Assembly (NCBI RefSeq): GCF_000340215.1
Contig: NW_006921541.1
Span: 57,876 to 121,875 of the forward strand
Direction: 5' to 3'
Length of the DNA stretch: 64,000 nt
DNA from: Pseudocercospora fijiensis CIRAD86
Taxonomy: Eukaryota; Ascomycota; Dothideomycetes; Mycosphaerellales; Mycosphaerellaceae
Position numbers and translations under genes: made by a program. Below the pieces are notes generated by a model. It was not told where the DNA came from and made no database searches. It worked only from the letters and a program-made list of their open reading frames with translations. Below, in pieces: positions 1 to 13,010 of the stretch. Every line of letters starts with the position of its first letter. The stretch's first letter is position 1.

Positions 1-2
1 TA

Positions 3-1040
3 CGGCCTTCGAGAAGCTATACGTTATTGCGGTATCCTTCGCTCGCGAGTCCTAAGGAAGGCGCGCGTCGCGTATACGACTATAGTAGCCGCGTATAACG
101 CGCCTACGTCCGGAGATATAACGACTTTAATAGGCGCGCGGTTATTAATTACTACTATAACAATCTAATATCGCGATCGACTATTATAGACTCTACTAGA
201 ACCGACCTCGATCTAACTCCCCTAGCCGCTAGGTACTTATTCGCGTCGTACCGGTATAGATCTAACGAGGGCCCGCTACTAACTACCTATCGTAGTCTCT
301 CGAGGCCTGCCGTAATACTCGCGAAGACGTACGCTTAAGATTATAGTCTTAAAGGGTCCGAGGTATAGAAAGCTATAGTAAGTAGTATAGTAGCGGTCGT
401 ACTCCGATATAGCGGCTAACAATTCTAGTATAAGGAGGTTTACGGTACTCGGTAGGAATTACCGTAAGAGTCGGTAGTTTTCTTTACGAAGATATAGTAA
501 GACTCGCTACTACTTAGCCCGCTATAGAGGATTCTCGATCTATAGCGGTTCGGCTTGTTTCCTTCGTTTAGTATCGTCCCTCGGAAGCTAGACCTTAGGT
601 AGATATTCGAATCGTAGCTAGTAGAAGGATCGACTATCGCGAAGCCTCTTAAGGTGTTTTATATCGCTACTAGCCTTTTCTATAACGACGTCGCTAATAA
701 GGCGGCTATAAAGGTCCTCGAGATCTAGTATTAATTCGATACGATATCCGGCTATAGTATTAGCGTCGCCTTACTCTTAGAGAGTACTACTCGCGATTAG
801 GAACGGACGGTATAGCTCCCGGCCCTATTTAGCGACAAGTACGCTAAGATAACCTACTTCTTAGACTATTTCCGGCTCCTCCGTAACGGTACGGGCTTCG
901 ACTAGGTAGCGATACAGAGTTGTCTCTTAACTATATACGGCGCTCCTATCTAGCGAAAGCCTTCCTTATTATTATTCGGTCTCGCCCCGCTAGAGGAGTA
1001 TCGTAGCGAGTCGAGCGTTATAATAAACTAAGGCGCGGGC
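3..1040 (+). pseudogene. Unrecognised RIP-degraded coding frame, truncated by window start
   Basis: The third forward frame reads as protein-like sequence from the window edge for about 345 codons, interrupted only by TAG/TAA codons of the kind RIP makes from CAG, CAA and TGG. The clearest stretch is about 552-1020, where the other two frames read less well. I see no catalytic motif, zinc knuckle or membrane segment that identifies a family. The original start lies outside the window. It is probably part of an old transposable element, but that rests on the setting rather than on homology. Confidence 0.35.
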
Positions 1041-1229
1041 AATCGTAGTATAGAGCGTAAGAGAGAATATAGTATTTAGGGAGGTTGCGGAAGGAAATCT
1101 ATAATAATCTTAGTACATTTGTTATAATTTTTAGCGTGCTATCTACTTAACGGATATCTTTTTATATCCCTCGATACGATATAAATTTATAGCTCTAGAA
1201 GACATATCTTACTAGATTATACCGCTAGA

Positions 1230-2840
1230 GGTAGACGACGCGCTCCTTCGCCTTAACTCGAGTCCTTAACGACTTCGTTTGTATTAATACCTCCCTAGCG
1301 ACGATGCCGACATTATAGTAGTAGGATCTAAGCTAGAGTAGTAAGCGCAAGGTCGAGTGTTCGTCGTCGCGTCGCGAGAGGCTATTATTGTTATCGCAGG
1401 TCGCTTTATATCGTCGCTTTATATCGTCGCTTTATATCTATTAGCTAGTATAGGCTTAGCGCGCGGCGACGGTTACGTATACAAATAGTAATGTTGCGGC
1501 GTTGCGCGTCGTCTAAATATTACTACTATAACAACTAATATAGCGACTACTTCTACGTAGCTATATCTACCTCCTTCTAGTTGTCGATATTACTAGTAGC
1601 GACCTCGATAAAGGCGCCCCTCCTATACGGTCTTAGCTACTATAGCCCTCCCTAATAGTAAGTCTCTAGCGTATCGGTCGCTATATACTACCTTCGCTAA
1701 TATCGAGCTATAGAGATAGACGTTCTACGTAGTATACCGTAGCGAGCCTTTTAATATTAGGAATTAAATCGCGCTATAGCCGAGATTAAGCACCCCTACG
1801 CTTCTATACGACTTCGCTAATAGCTCGCTATAGGCCGGGCCCCGGTATATTAAGAAGCGCTATAAGATATATATAAGCTAGTTACTAAGGAGGTATTACG
1901 CCGCGTACGCGAGAACCGTAATATAGACAAGAATAACGGCTTCTCTCCTAAACCTCCGTACTATAGCGTTATAGATTACCGGCCGTCTAGGTATATATCG
2001 AGATTAGTGTCTCTAGTTATAAATAAGATCTACTAGCGGACGGAGTCTCGGGACGAAGAATACGTAGTACGTATTCTCGTATATCGTTTAGTATATAGTA
2101 GTAGAAAGCTAACTCCTATAGATCTCTATACCTAAGTAGTCGTAAAATAAGTACCTAGACGGTAACCTTAACGTTGTTACTACTTAGGCGTAACGGGAAG
2201 AGTAAATAGAAGGGTCTGTCGTCTACGTTAATCTATATACGAATGCTAATAGGCTCGACGAACTCGACGAGTTCGAGCCGAGACTATACCTCTAAAAGTC
2301 TAACTTGCTATTTCCTCGGTATTATCGCTAGGTATGTCCGTCGCGTACCCTAAGAATGTAGCGCTTTTACTAACCGGTTCTAGATCGAATTCGCGTAGAT
2401 AAAGCTTGCTACTATATAGCCGTTCGATATAGATCGCTTCGTCGTTATTCCTCTACGTATATATCCTACTATAACGAGCCGAACGGATAGTACCTTCGTA
2501 TAGAGGGTCCTAGTTAGGTACGACTTGCGGTTATTAGAGGAAATCTATCTTCCTAGCGCTATCGATGCTTTACTATAATATAACTAACCCTTCGACTTCC
2601 TACGAAACGATAGCTATATTAAATACTACGACTTCTTCGACGTAGAGGCGGGACGGGACTTCGATATAAAAAGGAGGCTATAGTTAGTATAGAATGCTAC
2701 TAATTTCGGTTATACTTAAATCGATACGGACGACGCTATAGTAATCCTCGATATAAGGCGTAGGAATAGAGAGTTTTATCGTCTAGAGATATATATAGGA
2801 ACGAGAGAGTAGTACGTTTCCTTAGGACTACTATAAGTAC
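1230..2840 (+). pseudogene. Unrecognised degenerate coding relic in several frame blocks
   Basis: Protein-like blocks follow each other in different forward frames: about 1234-1480 in frame 1, about 1760-2190 in frame 3 and about 2430-2840 in frame 2. Stops inside the blocks are TAG/TAA as expected from RIP. The frame changes suggest indels, introns or several small ORFs. I do not recognise the product. From 2840 to 3180 nothing clear is visible. Confidence 0.25.
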
Positions 2841-3339
2841 GGTACTCGCGCCCTAGAGACAGACGCTATCGTAACTTAGAAAGAAGGCAGAGGAGCCTAA
2901 GTACGGTCTCGTAGGTAGAGTAATCTACCTCCTTTAGTCTATAAACTTTCCGTACTTATTATTGTCTCTAGGCTGTAATTTGCCCTTACGCGACGTCTTC
3001 GATAGCGTAGCGGCGCGTAGGGTGTATTTAAAGCTATATCTCGTTCTTACTACGCGTAAAGACAATACGCTCTCTAAATAGACGGCGGTACCGGACAAGT
3101 TAGAGGCCCTAGATAGACCGACACGTTTAGTTTTAGTCTCTATCTCGTCTTAGTATAGATAAGAAAGCACGTACCTTAGAAGGCTAGGGGTTTTTTTTTA
3201 TATATATAAAGTTCTAGTATCCCTAAAATACGCGGGCGCTCCCGCTTAGCGCGGTAGCTCCCGGATATAGGGAAAATTACGTATAAGAACTCTAGAATTC
3301 GCGGCTATAGCCGGCCGCCTTACGTAAGCGTAAAAGGAT

Positions 3340-3459
3340 AGCTAATAGAGGATTCGAACCTCTAATACTAAAAGTTATACCCTCGCTAGTCGCTACCCCG
3401 TATCTCTATAAGGACTACGAGCGAATAACTCTTACTATCTAGAACCGATCTAATTAGCT
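3340..3459 (-). tRNA. Possible intron-containing tRNA relic
   Basis: On the minus strand a 7-bp acceptor stem can form between 3453-3459 and 3340-3346. A perfect T arm follows at 3363-3347, with a 5-bp stem and a TTCGAAT loop matching the B box. A 5-base variable region precedes it. Anticodon-stem halves near 3429-3434 and 3369-3374 are separated by about 50 bases, as in an intron. A TTTT run just after the 3' end (3335-3332) fits a Pol III terminator. The D stem has a mismatch and the anticodon cannot be assigned safely, because RIP may have changed it. It may be a pseudogene. Confidence 0.45.
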
Positions 3460-3507
3460 AGAGGGTTATAGAATATAGATAATTATATAAATTAAAAAAA
3501 AAGTTGT

Positions 3508-3698
3508 AGCTAATAAGGGAATTAAACCCCCTATCCGGACGATCTAGTAGATCGTAGATCGCCTTATACTAATTTTACCGTACCCTTAAACGTACGGTCG
3601 GCTAATATATTCGAGCGAACATAGTTCGGCATTTCGCTAACTAGGGCTAGCTTTAAATAACTAGCGAGGGTATAACCTTTAGGACTACCTAATTAGCT
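3508..3698 (-). tRNA. Broken tRNA-like relic with long internal insert
   Basis: A T-arm-like hairpin (3531-3515) has the loop TTTAATT, which is what a TTCAATT B box becomes after CpA to TpA. A 7-base spacer leads to a perfect 5-bp anticodon-like arm at 3555-3539 with loop CTACTAG. An original CTGCTAG, with a Ser(GCT)-type anticodon, is possible by the RIP rule. The 3' acceptor segment 3508-3514 complements 3692-3698, but about 110 bases too many lie between. Nine T's follow the 3' end on the minus strand. This is likely a decayed tRNA or tRNA-derived repeat. Confidence 0.35.
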
Positions 3699-3823
3699 AG
3701 AGGTCTCTATTTACGTAGCGGCTATAAGCGTCCCCGCTCGCTTAGCTCCGGTTACGTATTAGAAAGCCGCTTCTATCCGACCTCGCCTTTCTTCGCTATA
3801 GGAGTATATATAGTATCGGTAGA

Positions 3824-4103
3824 GAGTAAATAGAGGATTAGCGGAGACGACGCGAGGAGCGGACGAGGTTTAGGAGAGGGACTCCCTTTTCGCCGTTAGG
3901 ATAGCGCGGATCGATACGTCTTACTAGCATTTCGCGATAACGAAAGCGTAGGTAGTAAATAGAGGACTAGCGGAGATAATACGAGGAGCGGGCGAGGTTT
4001 AGAAGAGGGACTCCCTTTTCGCCGTTAGGATAGCGCGGATCGATACATCTTACTAGCATTTCGCGACGCCGAAAGAGTAGGGAGTAAATAGAGGATTAGC
4101 GGC
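3824..4103. repeat. 129-bp tandem repeat, two full copies plus a partial third
   Basis: Units start at 3824, 3953 and 4082 with the shared block AAATAGAGGAYTAGCGG. The first two units are almost identical apart from transitions. The third stops after about 20 bases. No coding function is evident. Confidence 0.85.
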
Positions 4104-4199
4104 GTACGCGGTCGGTACAATTTTCGCGGTAGTAGCGAGTATAGGAGAGGAGAGTAAAACATATAGTTAGATACGGGCGATAGTAAGAGTAGGACTATT

Positions 4200-6960
4200 T
4201 TTATTTTATTTCTACCGATTTAGGTACTACCGGAATCGCGATATCTTTAGATACGGCCGTTAATTACCTCTAAACTCTAGCTCGTTAATAGCCTTTAGGT
4301 ATACGTCGCTAACTCCCTACTTCTATAATATCTTAGGTTACTAGTCCGTATATCTAAAGCTAGCTTTATTCTACGCCTTCTCTAATATCTAGGGCCGATA
4401 CTTATTCTCCCTATCTTATACGGAGCGGAACGTAATATTGTATTAGAGGCCTCGAGTACCTTCTACTAGAAAATAGAATAGGCGGGCCTATTTACTAGGT
4501 AGGGTTAGATTAGTACTAGGTCCGCTAGTCGAGATATAGCTTAGCTACCTCGGGTCGAAGGTATAGAATAGCTATACCTTACCTACTAATTCGAAGGAAG
4601 GCGACCGCGGGTCGAGGATAGGGTATACGAGAAGCGGGAGGGGGTATTCGGCGAGAGGTTAGTCTTCTACGGCGATAGTCCGGAAACGGAGCTCGCCCTA
4701 ATATACCTATCCGAGCTTATAGAGGTTAGTACGAGATTAAAAATAGGTAGTCCTTCCCGACGGGCTAACTTACGAATCTCTTTAGAGCCGGAATCTTACT
4801 ATCCGCCTCTAAGAAGTTATAACGATCGAAGGGATAGAGAGAGCTATCGTCCTTTAGCTAAAAGGTAAGCTCGACTACGCCGCCGTCTACTATTTCGTAC
4901 TAGTACGTCTAGTTACTATTAGCTCTAGTTTCGATATCTATATACGGCGCTAATACTTATAAACTTAGTGTCTAGTTTCGCGTTTATCCTTCTATTAACC
5001 GCTATTACGATCTCGTTAGCGTATATATCGTAGCGGCGGTTATCGCGGTGCGCTATATCTAGTTACCGGCCTATTCTACGGTTCTACCTTAGGCGATCGA
5101 AGATAGGGCTAGTCTCCGGCTTAACGCCGTTATTCTCGTTATAGAGCGACTTAGCGGCGAAGTTTAGCTCCTACTACTAAATAGCTATAAAATCGACGTC
5201 CTCCTAGTCTACTATCGCGCGTGTTCTAATCGCTAATATAATAGTATCGGCGAAGGAAATCGAGGGGGAAATAGTCGTACTAGACTACGCGAAGTATATA
5301 GAAGGGCGGCGGTCGATAGAATAACGGTTAATATCCGTATCGCGCTCTAAGTTCGTATTAACAATCGCGTTAATATATTACTTCTAGATCGCGTTACGTA
5401 TATAAACAAATAGGCAGCTACGTATACGCGGCGCGTATATTACTTCGAGATACACTTAGGACTAGGGGGTTTCGAAATAAAGGTCTTTAGAATTACGCGA
5501 TACTACCCGAACGAATATCGCTCTTTAAGAGCGCCGAGTATAGGAAATCAAGCCGAAGAATATACTATCCGAGCTAGCGTATACGTACTATGTCGCTAAT
5601 CTAGGCCTTTAATACCGAAATTACCCTCCTAGAATGTATAGTCTTAACCGGCGCTTAGTCTATATATTTAACCGCGATCTGCCTTCCTTTAGGCGTAGTA
5701 GGTACCGTTATAGCTTCTTTACCTTCTTCTATATTAAAATCCTCTATATCCGCCGCCTACGATACTATCTCTAGATATACCGGACTATCGTTTAGCGAGC
5801 TAATATCTTAGACGCTTAAAGGCGAGTTATAGGCGTCCTCGCCTAATACCTCTAATCGGCTATTACTAATACTACTAGCTCTAGTAGGATCTAGTTTTCT
5901 AAATAGCCCCTAGCTATATACGTATCTCTCTTTAATAATCGGCGACTAGAGGATAGTACTCCCGGTAGGACCCGTATAGAGCAATCCACTTAACGCCTAA
6001 GGAATCTAGTAGCTATCCTACTAGTCTCCTAACTTTAGGCGCTCTATAGGGTGCCTATAGCCTTTCCGCGTCGAGAAATTGCGAGATCGATACTACGTAA
6101 GACTAGATTACGCCGGTAAACGTAGAGCTTTCTTAGGATCGGTTAAAGAGGCGCCTATCTACCGAGTACTCTCGCTCTCTCTCTCCCTTCTATACGAACT
6201 ACCCTATACGAATCTACTATTCGTACTTAGTCCTCCTCCGTAATCTCGGCCGGCGAGTATCCTACTACTCTCGTAAACTATATACCCTAGATTTAATTAA
6301 CTAGTTAGGGATAATTTGTCTAAACTAGATCTCGAGGGCTCGTATAGGAGTAGCATTCCGGATAACCTTTATTTAATCTATATACTCCGCTAATACTACC
6401 TTAGGATCTAGGAATCTTCTAATCTACGGATTCTAATAATCTAACTAGCTCTATTAAAGGAACTTCCTAGTATTAATTTCCGAATTATTACGATTCGTAA
6501 GTAAGTACTAATCGTATAGGCCTCCCTAACTAGGTTCTCCGCTATCGATTCTTTGCGATTCGTCCTCCCTAGATCTTAGACTTCTTTCGTAATATTAAAT
6601 ATCTAGCTATTCTATCTATAAACAACTTAGGACTAGTAAGCATTAGAGGTAGGTAGGCTAATAGCCGCGGTCCCTTCTAACCGAGATTCCTAATATCGAC
6701 TCTTTACGATTCGTATATCTTATACCGCTCTAGGATCCTAATTTCCGAGGCGTACTTTAACGCTTATATTATCGACGATCTCTACGAGAAAATAACGGCT
6801 CGCTCTTAGAATTGCCCCTATCTCCGAGAGGTAGTATATAAGGACGCCTCGATATCGTCGGTCTACTAATAGTACGTCGTAATTACCTCGCTTTTCGTAC
6901 GAAAGGCCGCGATTCTTCGAACTCTATAGTACGGCGTACTCGCTTAGCTCTTCCTTACCT
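4200..6960 (+). other. Degenerate region of unknown origin upstream of the Helitron
   Basis: This stretch has the same RIP composition as its surroundings. Forward frame 3 reads like protein in short blocks, the best being about 5280-5960, but stops are frequent and no motif is recognisable. It may be the 5' part of the Helitron or another older element. I could not find a Helitron 5' end. Confidence 0.25.
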
Positions 6961-6963
6961 AAA

Positions 6964-9900
6964 ATGTCTTCTCTATCTACTCTATCTTCTTCTAGATCTA
7001 AGCGCCCGATACTTACGCTACCGGATATAGAGAGCGCGAGGAAAGGTAAGAAGCGAGCGATACCTAGCTCTTTTATACCGCCCGACTTTACGATTAACCT
7101 AATATCGGACGATAGTCTATCTAAGTTACGGCGTTCGCGACGATAGCCGAAGCCGAAGCGGAGATCTAGTTCCTCGTTACTAGTTAAAATATCGACGGGG
7201 ATAAACGTCGTATAAGACGATAATCCGTTCTAAACGATATTATATAGAGATAAAGAGACGAGGTATAGAGCGGGTATCTCCTAATCTTCCGCTAGGCTAT
7301 CGTTTCCGTATAACTATATTCCCGTTACCGGTCCCGCTTCTAGACTAGTAGTCGAACTACGTTAATACAAATTCTATTAGATCGTTAAACTAGTATCTAA
7401 CTTCTAGAGGAAGAACGGACGATTCTATAGGGTCTGTACTCTAGTAGTATATTAGCGCGTAGGTTAGTATTCGAGCGATAACATTCCCTAACTTTAATAG
7501 AAAGCCTAACTTTCTACCCGTAGCAACTACGATTCTAATGCTATATATCTATAGTTAGCGTACGACGACGTATCTACCGGACTATTACCTAGGTTACGTC
7601 GAGTAAGTCCTATCTTTAACGATACGCTAGAGACGTTAGAGACGACGCGCGACCTCCCTAGCGTATTATCGCTATATACGTAAGGTGTTTTATCTAAAAC
7701 GCTATCTAATCGTTCCCCCTTTTATATATCTTCTTCTACTAAGCGTCCCTATACTTCGCCTACCTACGAGTTATATACTATCGACCCGTTACGTCTAATA
7801 CTATCTCCTTTATCGTATTCGGCGTAGAGTTTACCTACCGTTATAATTCCGAGCGTTAGTCGTAGGTCCGATTCTATATCTATATTAGTAAGCGGCGCTT
7901 CTAGTATCTATACTCTACTAAGTCCAATAGGTCGCGACTATAACTATAACGATTAGTCTGTCTTACTAGGAGATAGCGTTATATAGGACGCCGAGAGGCA
8001 AGGTCCGACGCTACCGGATATAGAGGCCTCTAATAAATACAGTCTAGACGCTTTCGATAATTACTACGACTTCGGCGACCTTCTCGATCCTTCTAGACCG
8101 ATAGACGTTGAATTTACGGAGCCTTCCTATAACGCTAACTCTACGAGTTTAATTAAGAATAGTAGCTCTATTGCGCCTAGAGCTCCGTCGCTAGAGCCTA
8201 TCTAACCGCTACTTCTACCGAGCCTTCCTTTTACCCCTAGAGCAATATCGACGGATACTACTACTACCCCTACTAGTAGGGCTAGAGCTAGCGGTTCTAG
8301 TCCTTAGGTACGAGCTAGTTAGCCTTCTCTAGGGCGGATATCTTTTAAACGTCTAAACGATTATAATACCCTCCCTATAGTAGTCGCCGAAGCGTACTAT
8401 AGCCTAGGTCGATCGTAGGCTACTAACGCCGACCTCTTACGCCTAGAGAGGTCTACTCTTCCTAAGGCGTATATCTCGATACTATACGAGGTAGTAACAC
8501 TTAATATTAGCGATATAGTATATACCTACTAATACTATTAAGCTAAGTATTAGATCTATAAAGCATCGAACGTCTAAGTAGATAGCAAACCGTCTTCTTC
8601 TACGGACAAGAACGGTATAGTGTTTATAATATATTGCGGTAGTAGCGCGGTAAAAGGTATATTTCCGATCCCTAAACTACCTCCGTTACTATAGCGACTG
8701 CTTACTATAGACCTATCTAAGGATATAGAAGCAAGAACGTTCTAGAAGAACATTCGAGCCTATAATTGCCGCCTTGTAATAACTTTATTTATAGCTAAGC
8801 GTAATATACGGGTATTAGGATACAGTTCGTTCTAGATCTACGGGAAAGCGTATTATTTAGGCGGCGGTCTCTTCGCTCCGACGGAAGATCCCTAATACGC
8901 GTAGCTATACTTTTACGACCCCGTATATACTACTAAGAGGCGTATATAGAAATCCGGCGATCGTAGATATACTAGCCGGAACTAGAAATCTATACTATCG
9001 CCGTAGCTAGACTACGGCACTATAATCGCGTTATATAAGATAATTACGTAATATAACGCGCTATATTACAAGTTCGCCGCGGCTCGGGAAATGTTTATAT
9101 CCTTCTAAGGACCTAGGCGCCTCGTTCTTAAGGCTATAGACCTTAGTTTAGTCTACGAAGGTATATAGGACGCGCGTCGATATAATAAGCCGGTCGTAAA
9201 CGAAGTAGCCGCCCTCTATCCGGATTACGATCCGGAAGCTATTAGCGGAATAAGGGATTTTATAGTAGTAGAGCGGTTAAGTACGGGAGAGGTGTCTACT
9301 ACTCTATATCGTATAAATCGCTACTATCTATACTACTTCCCTATATATTACGTCCTCCTCTAGGCGGCTAGAACTCCTAGGTTTTCGTAAGAGAACTAGT
9401 TTCGTACGTATAGTAGGAGGTACGTTACGCTTAGGGATTATTTTAGGTATATTTTATACTATCGACTAAACTAATTTCCTACTATCTTCTATAGTCGCCG
9501 GCTCCTATAACAATTGTACGTCGACGTATATACCGTAGTAGACTTAAACGACCTGCTTTTCCTAGGCAACTATTAGAAAGAAGTATAGGCGGATACGTAC
9601 GACTTAAAACAACCGAAATAGCGTAGTACCCGCGTACTATTAGGCAATAAGAACGGATAGGACATCTAACGAGAGTTATCTCGATAGATTAGCGAAGACC
9701 TACGTTACGATGTTCTTCGAACTAAGGTATAGTACAGGGAATGCGAGGGAAGCTTACGTTACAGTTTACTATAGCGGAACCGTTTAGTCGTCCCTACGAA
9801 CGGGGCTCTATTATCCGATAGCATCCTATAAGCTCTACGAATAGTTCTCCTATCCTCGTATATCGGCGGCGATCGGTAGATTTTATAGTACTACCGAGAT

Positions 9901-11183
9901 TCTATAGCTATCGTCGGCTACTTCGGCGTCTCTACGTACTTTATTACGTTTATAGCTAACCCTAACTAGCCGGAGATTACGCGTTATTTGTTCGACTATT
10001 AGGACGCGATAGACCGCCCGGATATTACGATAAGGGTCTTTATTTAGAAAGCTAGGGAGTTTCTATACGAGGTCTATTATAGAAACGTATTCGGTCGCTA
10101 TATTACGAGATACTAGACAGTCGAATACTAGAAGCGTAGCCTCCCCTACCTTTACCTCTTACTATAGATCGCGCCCGATTAAGCGCTAGATACTATATCT
10201 AAGATCGATAACTTTATCCGCGCTAAGCTTCCGAGCCTAGCCGAGGACCCGGATAGTAGCGTAACGAACTTAGTTAAGGAACATATATATTATAGACCTT
10301 ATAGCGTAGGCTTTCTATACGTCCCGTATATATAGTTACCTCGATACTCCGAAGGGACGTATTCTAAGGGATTCCCTATAGAGTTCTCGGACGAGACAGT
10401 AGTAACTAATATCGCGTTTCCGAAATATCGTAGACGCCGTAACAGGAGGACATAGAATAAGAGGAGGAATCGCGCGTTCCTCTTCGACAATCGTTATATC
10501 GTACTATATAATCTATATCTACTAAAGCGGTTTAACGCCTATATTAACGTCGAGTAGGTCTACTTATTACGGGCGATTAAATATATTAATAAGTACGTCT
10601 ATAAGAGCGCCGACCGTGCGACTACCTACCTCGAGATTCCTAGTAACGAGATCGCTAACTACGTTAATATACGATATATTAGTCCTATAATAGCGATATA
10701 TAATATCTTAGGAGGCAAGCGCTATAAAGAATAGCCCGCGATTATTCGACTAGACGTCTACCTACCGGGCCCTAGGGATAATATTGTATTTAACTATAAT
10801 ACGACGATAGCGGACCTACGCGGCGATAGACGATAACGTACTACGCTCGTCGCGTAGTTTCGGTACAACGCGTTACTACTAGATAACGACGTATCTTACC
10901 GGCGCTTAACGTATCTTAAGTTTCTAAAACACTATACGCTATATAATAAAGCGTAGAAGAAACGTTCTAGGCGCGTAGTATACTCGATCGCGCGTCTTAA
11001 CCCGCCCCTACGTCCTAAAGGCGAGATACTATACTTAATTAAATTGCTCTATGTCGTTCGGGGTACTAAATGTTTCCGCGACTTAAGGACATATAGCGGC
11101 ACCGTATATAAGAGCTTTCGAGCGGCGGCGATTGTATCTAGTCTTATAAAATCGGACGATAAATAGCTCGATACGTTCCGGGA
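6964..11183 (+). pseudogene. Helitron Rep/helicase, N-terminal half (Rep domain)
   Basis: Forward frame 1 runs from an ATG at 6964 to the retrotransposon junction, about 1400 codons, with RIP-type stops throughout. The Helitron-like N region is seen at about 9937-9980, with the conserved TF-x-ANPN core followed by a stop replacing Trp. The HUH motif lies at 10141-10164, where it reads LPYLYLLL. Both catalytic His are now Tyr, as expected from CAY to TAY. The Rep tyrosine region KYVYK at 10591-10605 keeps both Tyr. The protein would nick and join single-stranded DNA in the nucleus, but it is dead here. The real start could be upstream because ATG codons are also RIP targets. Confidence 0.85.
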
Positions 11184-11380
11184 TGTTAGAGCTAAAGAGG
11201 CTATACGTAATTGGTATGTAATTAGGCCGAGTAAAGCTAGGGTCTTAGTGCCTTAGGTAGGGCTTAGCGCTTAGCGTTAGGCTAACTCTCCTACCTTCCT
11301 CCCTCTCCTCCTAGAGCCTTATCGAATACTACCTATACCTACTACTACCCTATCTACCTGCTAATATAACCCTTCTTATA
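11184..11380 (+). repeat. 5' LTR of the chromovirus
   Basis: The 197-bp LTR starts TGTTAG and ends TTATA, which would be TTACA before RIP, giving the usual TG...CA ends. It matches 18096-18292 over its whole length with a few transitions. The bases just after it begin TAG, compatible with a RIP-altered TGG of a tRNA primer-binding site. Confidence 0.93.
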
Positions 11381-11637
11381 TAGTATTCGATCTACCCTTT
11401 AAGGGCAGCAGCTAGATAGTTCTTATTTCAAGCTTTTAGCGGTATAGCTACGAACAAGACTAATCTAACTATATTGCGCCCGAAGAACGGGACCTATACG
11501 TACTATTCTATCGAAACAACCGTACTAATTATTAAGCAAGGCCTTCTATACGGCCTACTATACTAAGTCAATCGTACTAGACTAATATCTACTAATTCCG
11601 CTATATCCGTATCTTAGAGGCTAATAATACATTATTA

Positions 11638-13010
11638 GTGTTACCCCCTATTATAATAGCTAGCTTATTACGAAACAATAACCGTGCTGCCGCTAGTAGC
11701 GCTAGTAACGACAATGCTAGTAGTACAGTACCTACTAAAGTGCCTACTAAGGTACCTGCTAGAGTACCTACTAAAGAGTCTACTACTAGGCCTGCCGAAG
11801 AACCTATAATTCTAGGTAACGACCTAGAGTTGCCTATTAACGACATTCTTAATAACATTGTTAATCGACGATATAGCTAACTAGCCTTTAGCCCCTAACT
11901 ATTAGGGAGACTTTAAGAAGCTACTCAAAACAGGCTTACTACCCTACGTTAAGAACAATAGCTAAAGGATAATCTCCTCGAGCTCCGTCGCCTTTAGGAA
12001 GCCCCGATAGCAAAACTAACGGCGGGACCTTCTTTACTACCTATCTAAAAGAAGGATGCTAAACTCAAGGACTATACCGTGTTTAATAGCTCTAGTCGAA
12101 AGCAGTACAACGACTACATTCGTAACTATAAACTTAACTAGCGCAATGCACTAAGAGCGCTACTAGACGACTATTCCCTAGTCGTATACGCTATACAGTA
12201 TATTAATAGCGACCTAAAGCGTATATAGGATAACTATTTCGACTCCCTTAATAACTAGACTACTATTTAGTAGCAAACCTACAAAACTATTATACTAGAC
12301 ACCCTTAGAAACCCTATACTAAGGCAACAATATGCTTAGGACCTATATCTTCGAGCTAAATAGAAGACTAATTAATCGGCTCGCTTATTTGAAGCCTATT
12401 TGAAAACCCTTAAAAACGACCTTCCGCCTAAGACTAATTCTATATAGATCTCGGAAATACGCCCTAAGCTTAGGTAGGAGCTTATTCTCGAATTAGACCG
12501 CCGTCGCGTATTCGAATAGGCTAACCTAACACGTATTCAATTTATAGTTAAAGTAGAAACAGCTAAACGAGCTGTTTAGCTTTAGTAACGACTAGAATTA
12601 AGGATCCGACTAGCTAGTACTAACCGTAGTAACCGTAGTAGCTGCGGAGGAAACTAAGGTTCCTATTAGGACAACAATGCTAACAATAGGAACAGTAACG
12701 ATCGTAGAAGAGGCCGTAGCCGGCGGCTATATAGAGGAGGCCGCGATAGGGGCCGTAGAAGGGGCTCGTATCCCTATAATGCTAACCGCTCTACTAACAA
12801 TAACAATAGCTACGGCAGTCTACTAACCGGATTAAAGTGCTTCAATTGTAATAGTACTAGCTATCTACTAGGCTAATGCGACAAACCTAAGGACTAGGCC
12901 CGAATTAACCGTGCTTCCGCTAAACACCGAAAGTACCTCTTAGCGGCTAACGCTACCCCTATAGGCTAACCTTCGAAAAAAGAGTAAGCGCCGCACTAAC
13001 TGTTAGCCTC
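11638..13010 (+). pseudogene. Chromovirus gag relic
   Basis: Forward frame 1 from the ATG at 11638 gives a Gag-like polyprotein of about 455 codons. It has an N-terminal low-complexity segment with VPTK repeats, and an Arg/Gly-rich stretch at about 12690-12790. A zinc knuckle follows at 12838-12881, where the CX2CX4HX4C His has become Tyr (CAY to TAY) and both flanking Cys remain. Gag forms the virus-like particle and binds RNA. Stops occur at many TAG/TAA sites. The downstream pol lies in frame 3, so a -1 shift would have been needed if the two were one polyprotein. Confidence 0.8.

Noticed and set aside
10299..10490. 63-codon minus-strand ORF
   Set aside because: It overlaps the Helitron Rep frame antisense. 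The forward frame shows conserved Helitron motifs on both sides.
11601..11858. 85-codon minus-strand ORF
   Set aside because: It lies antisense to the chromovirus gag start. Its VGTLVGTL repeats mirror the VPTK repeats of the gag frame.
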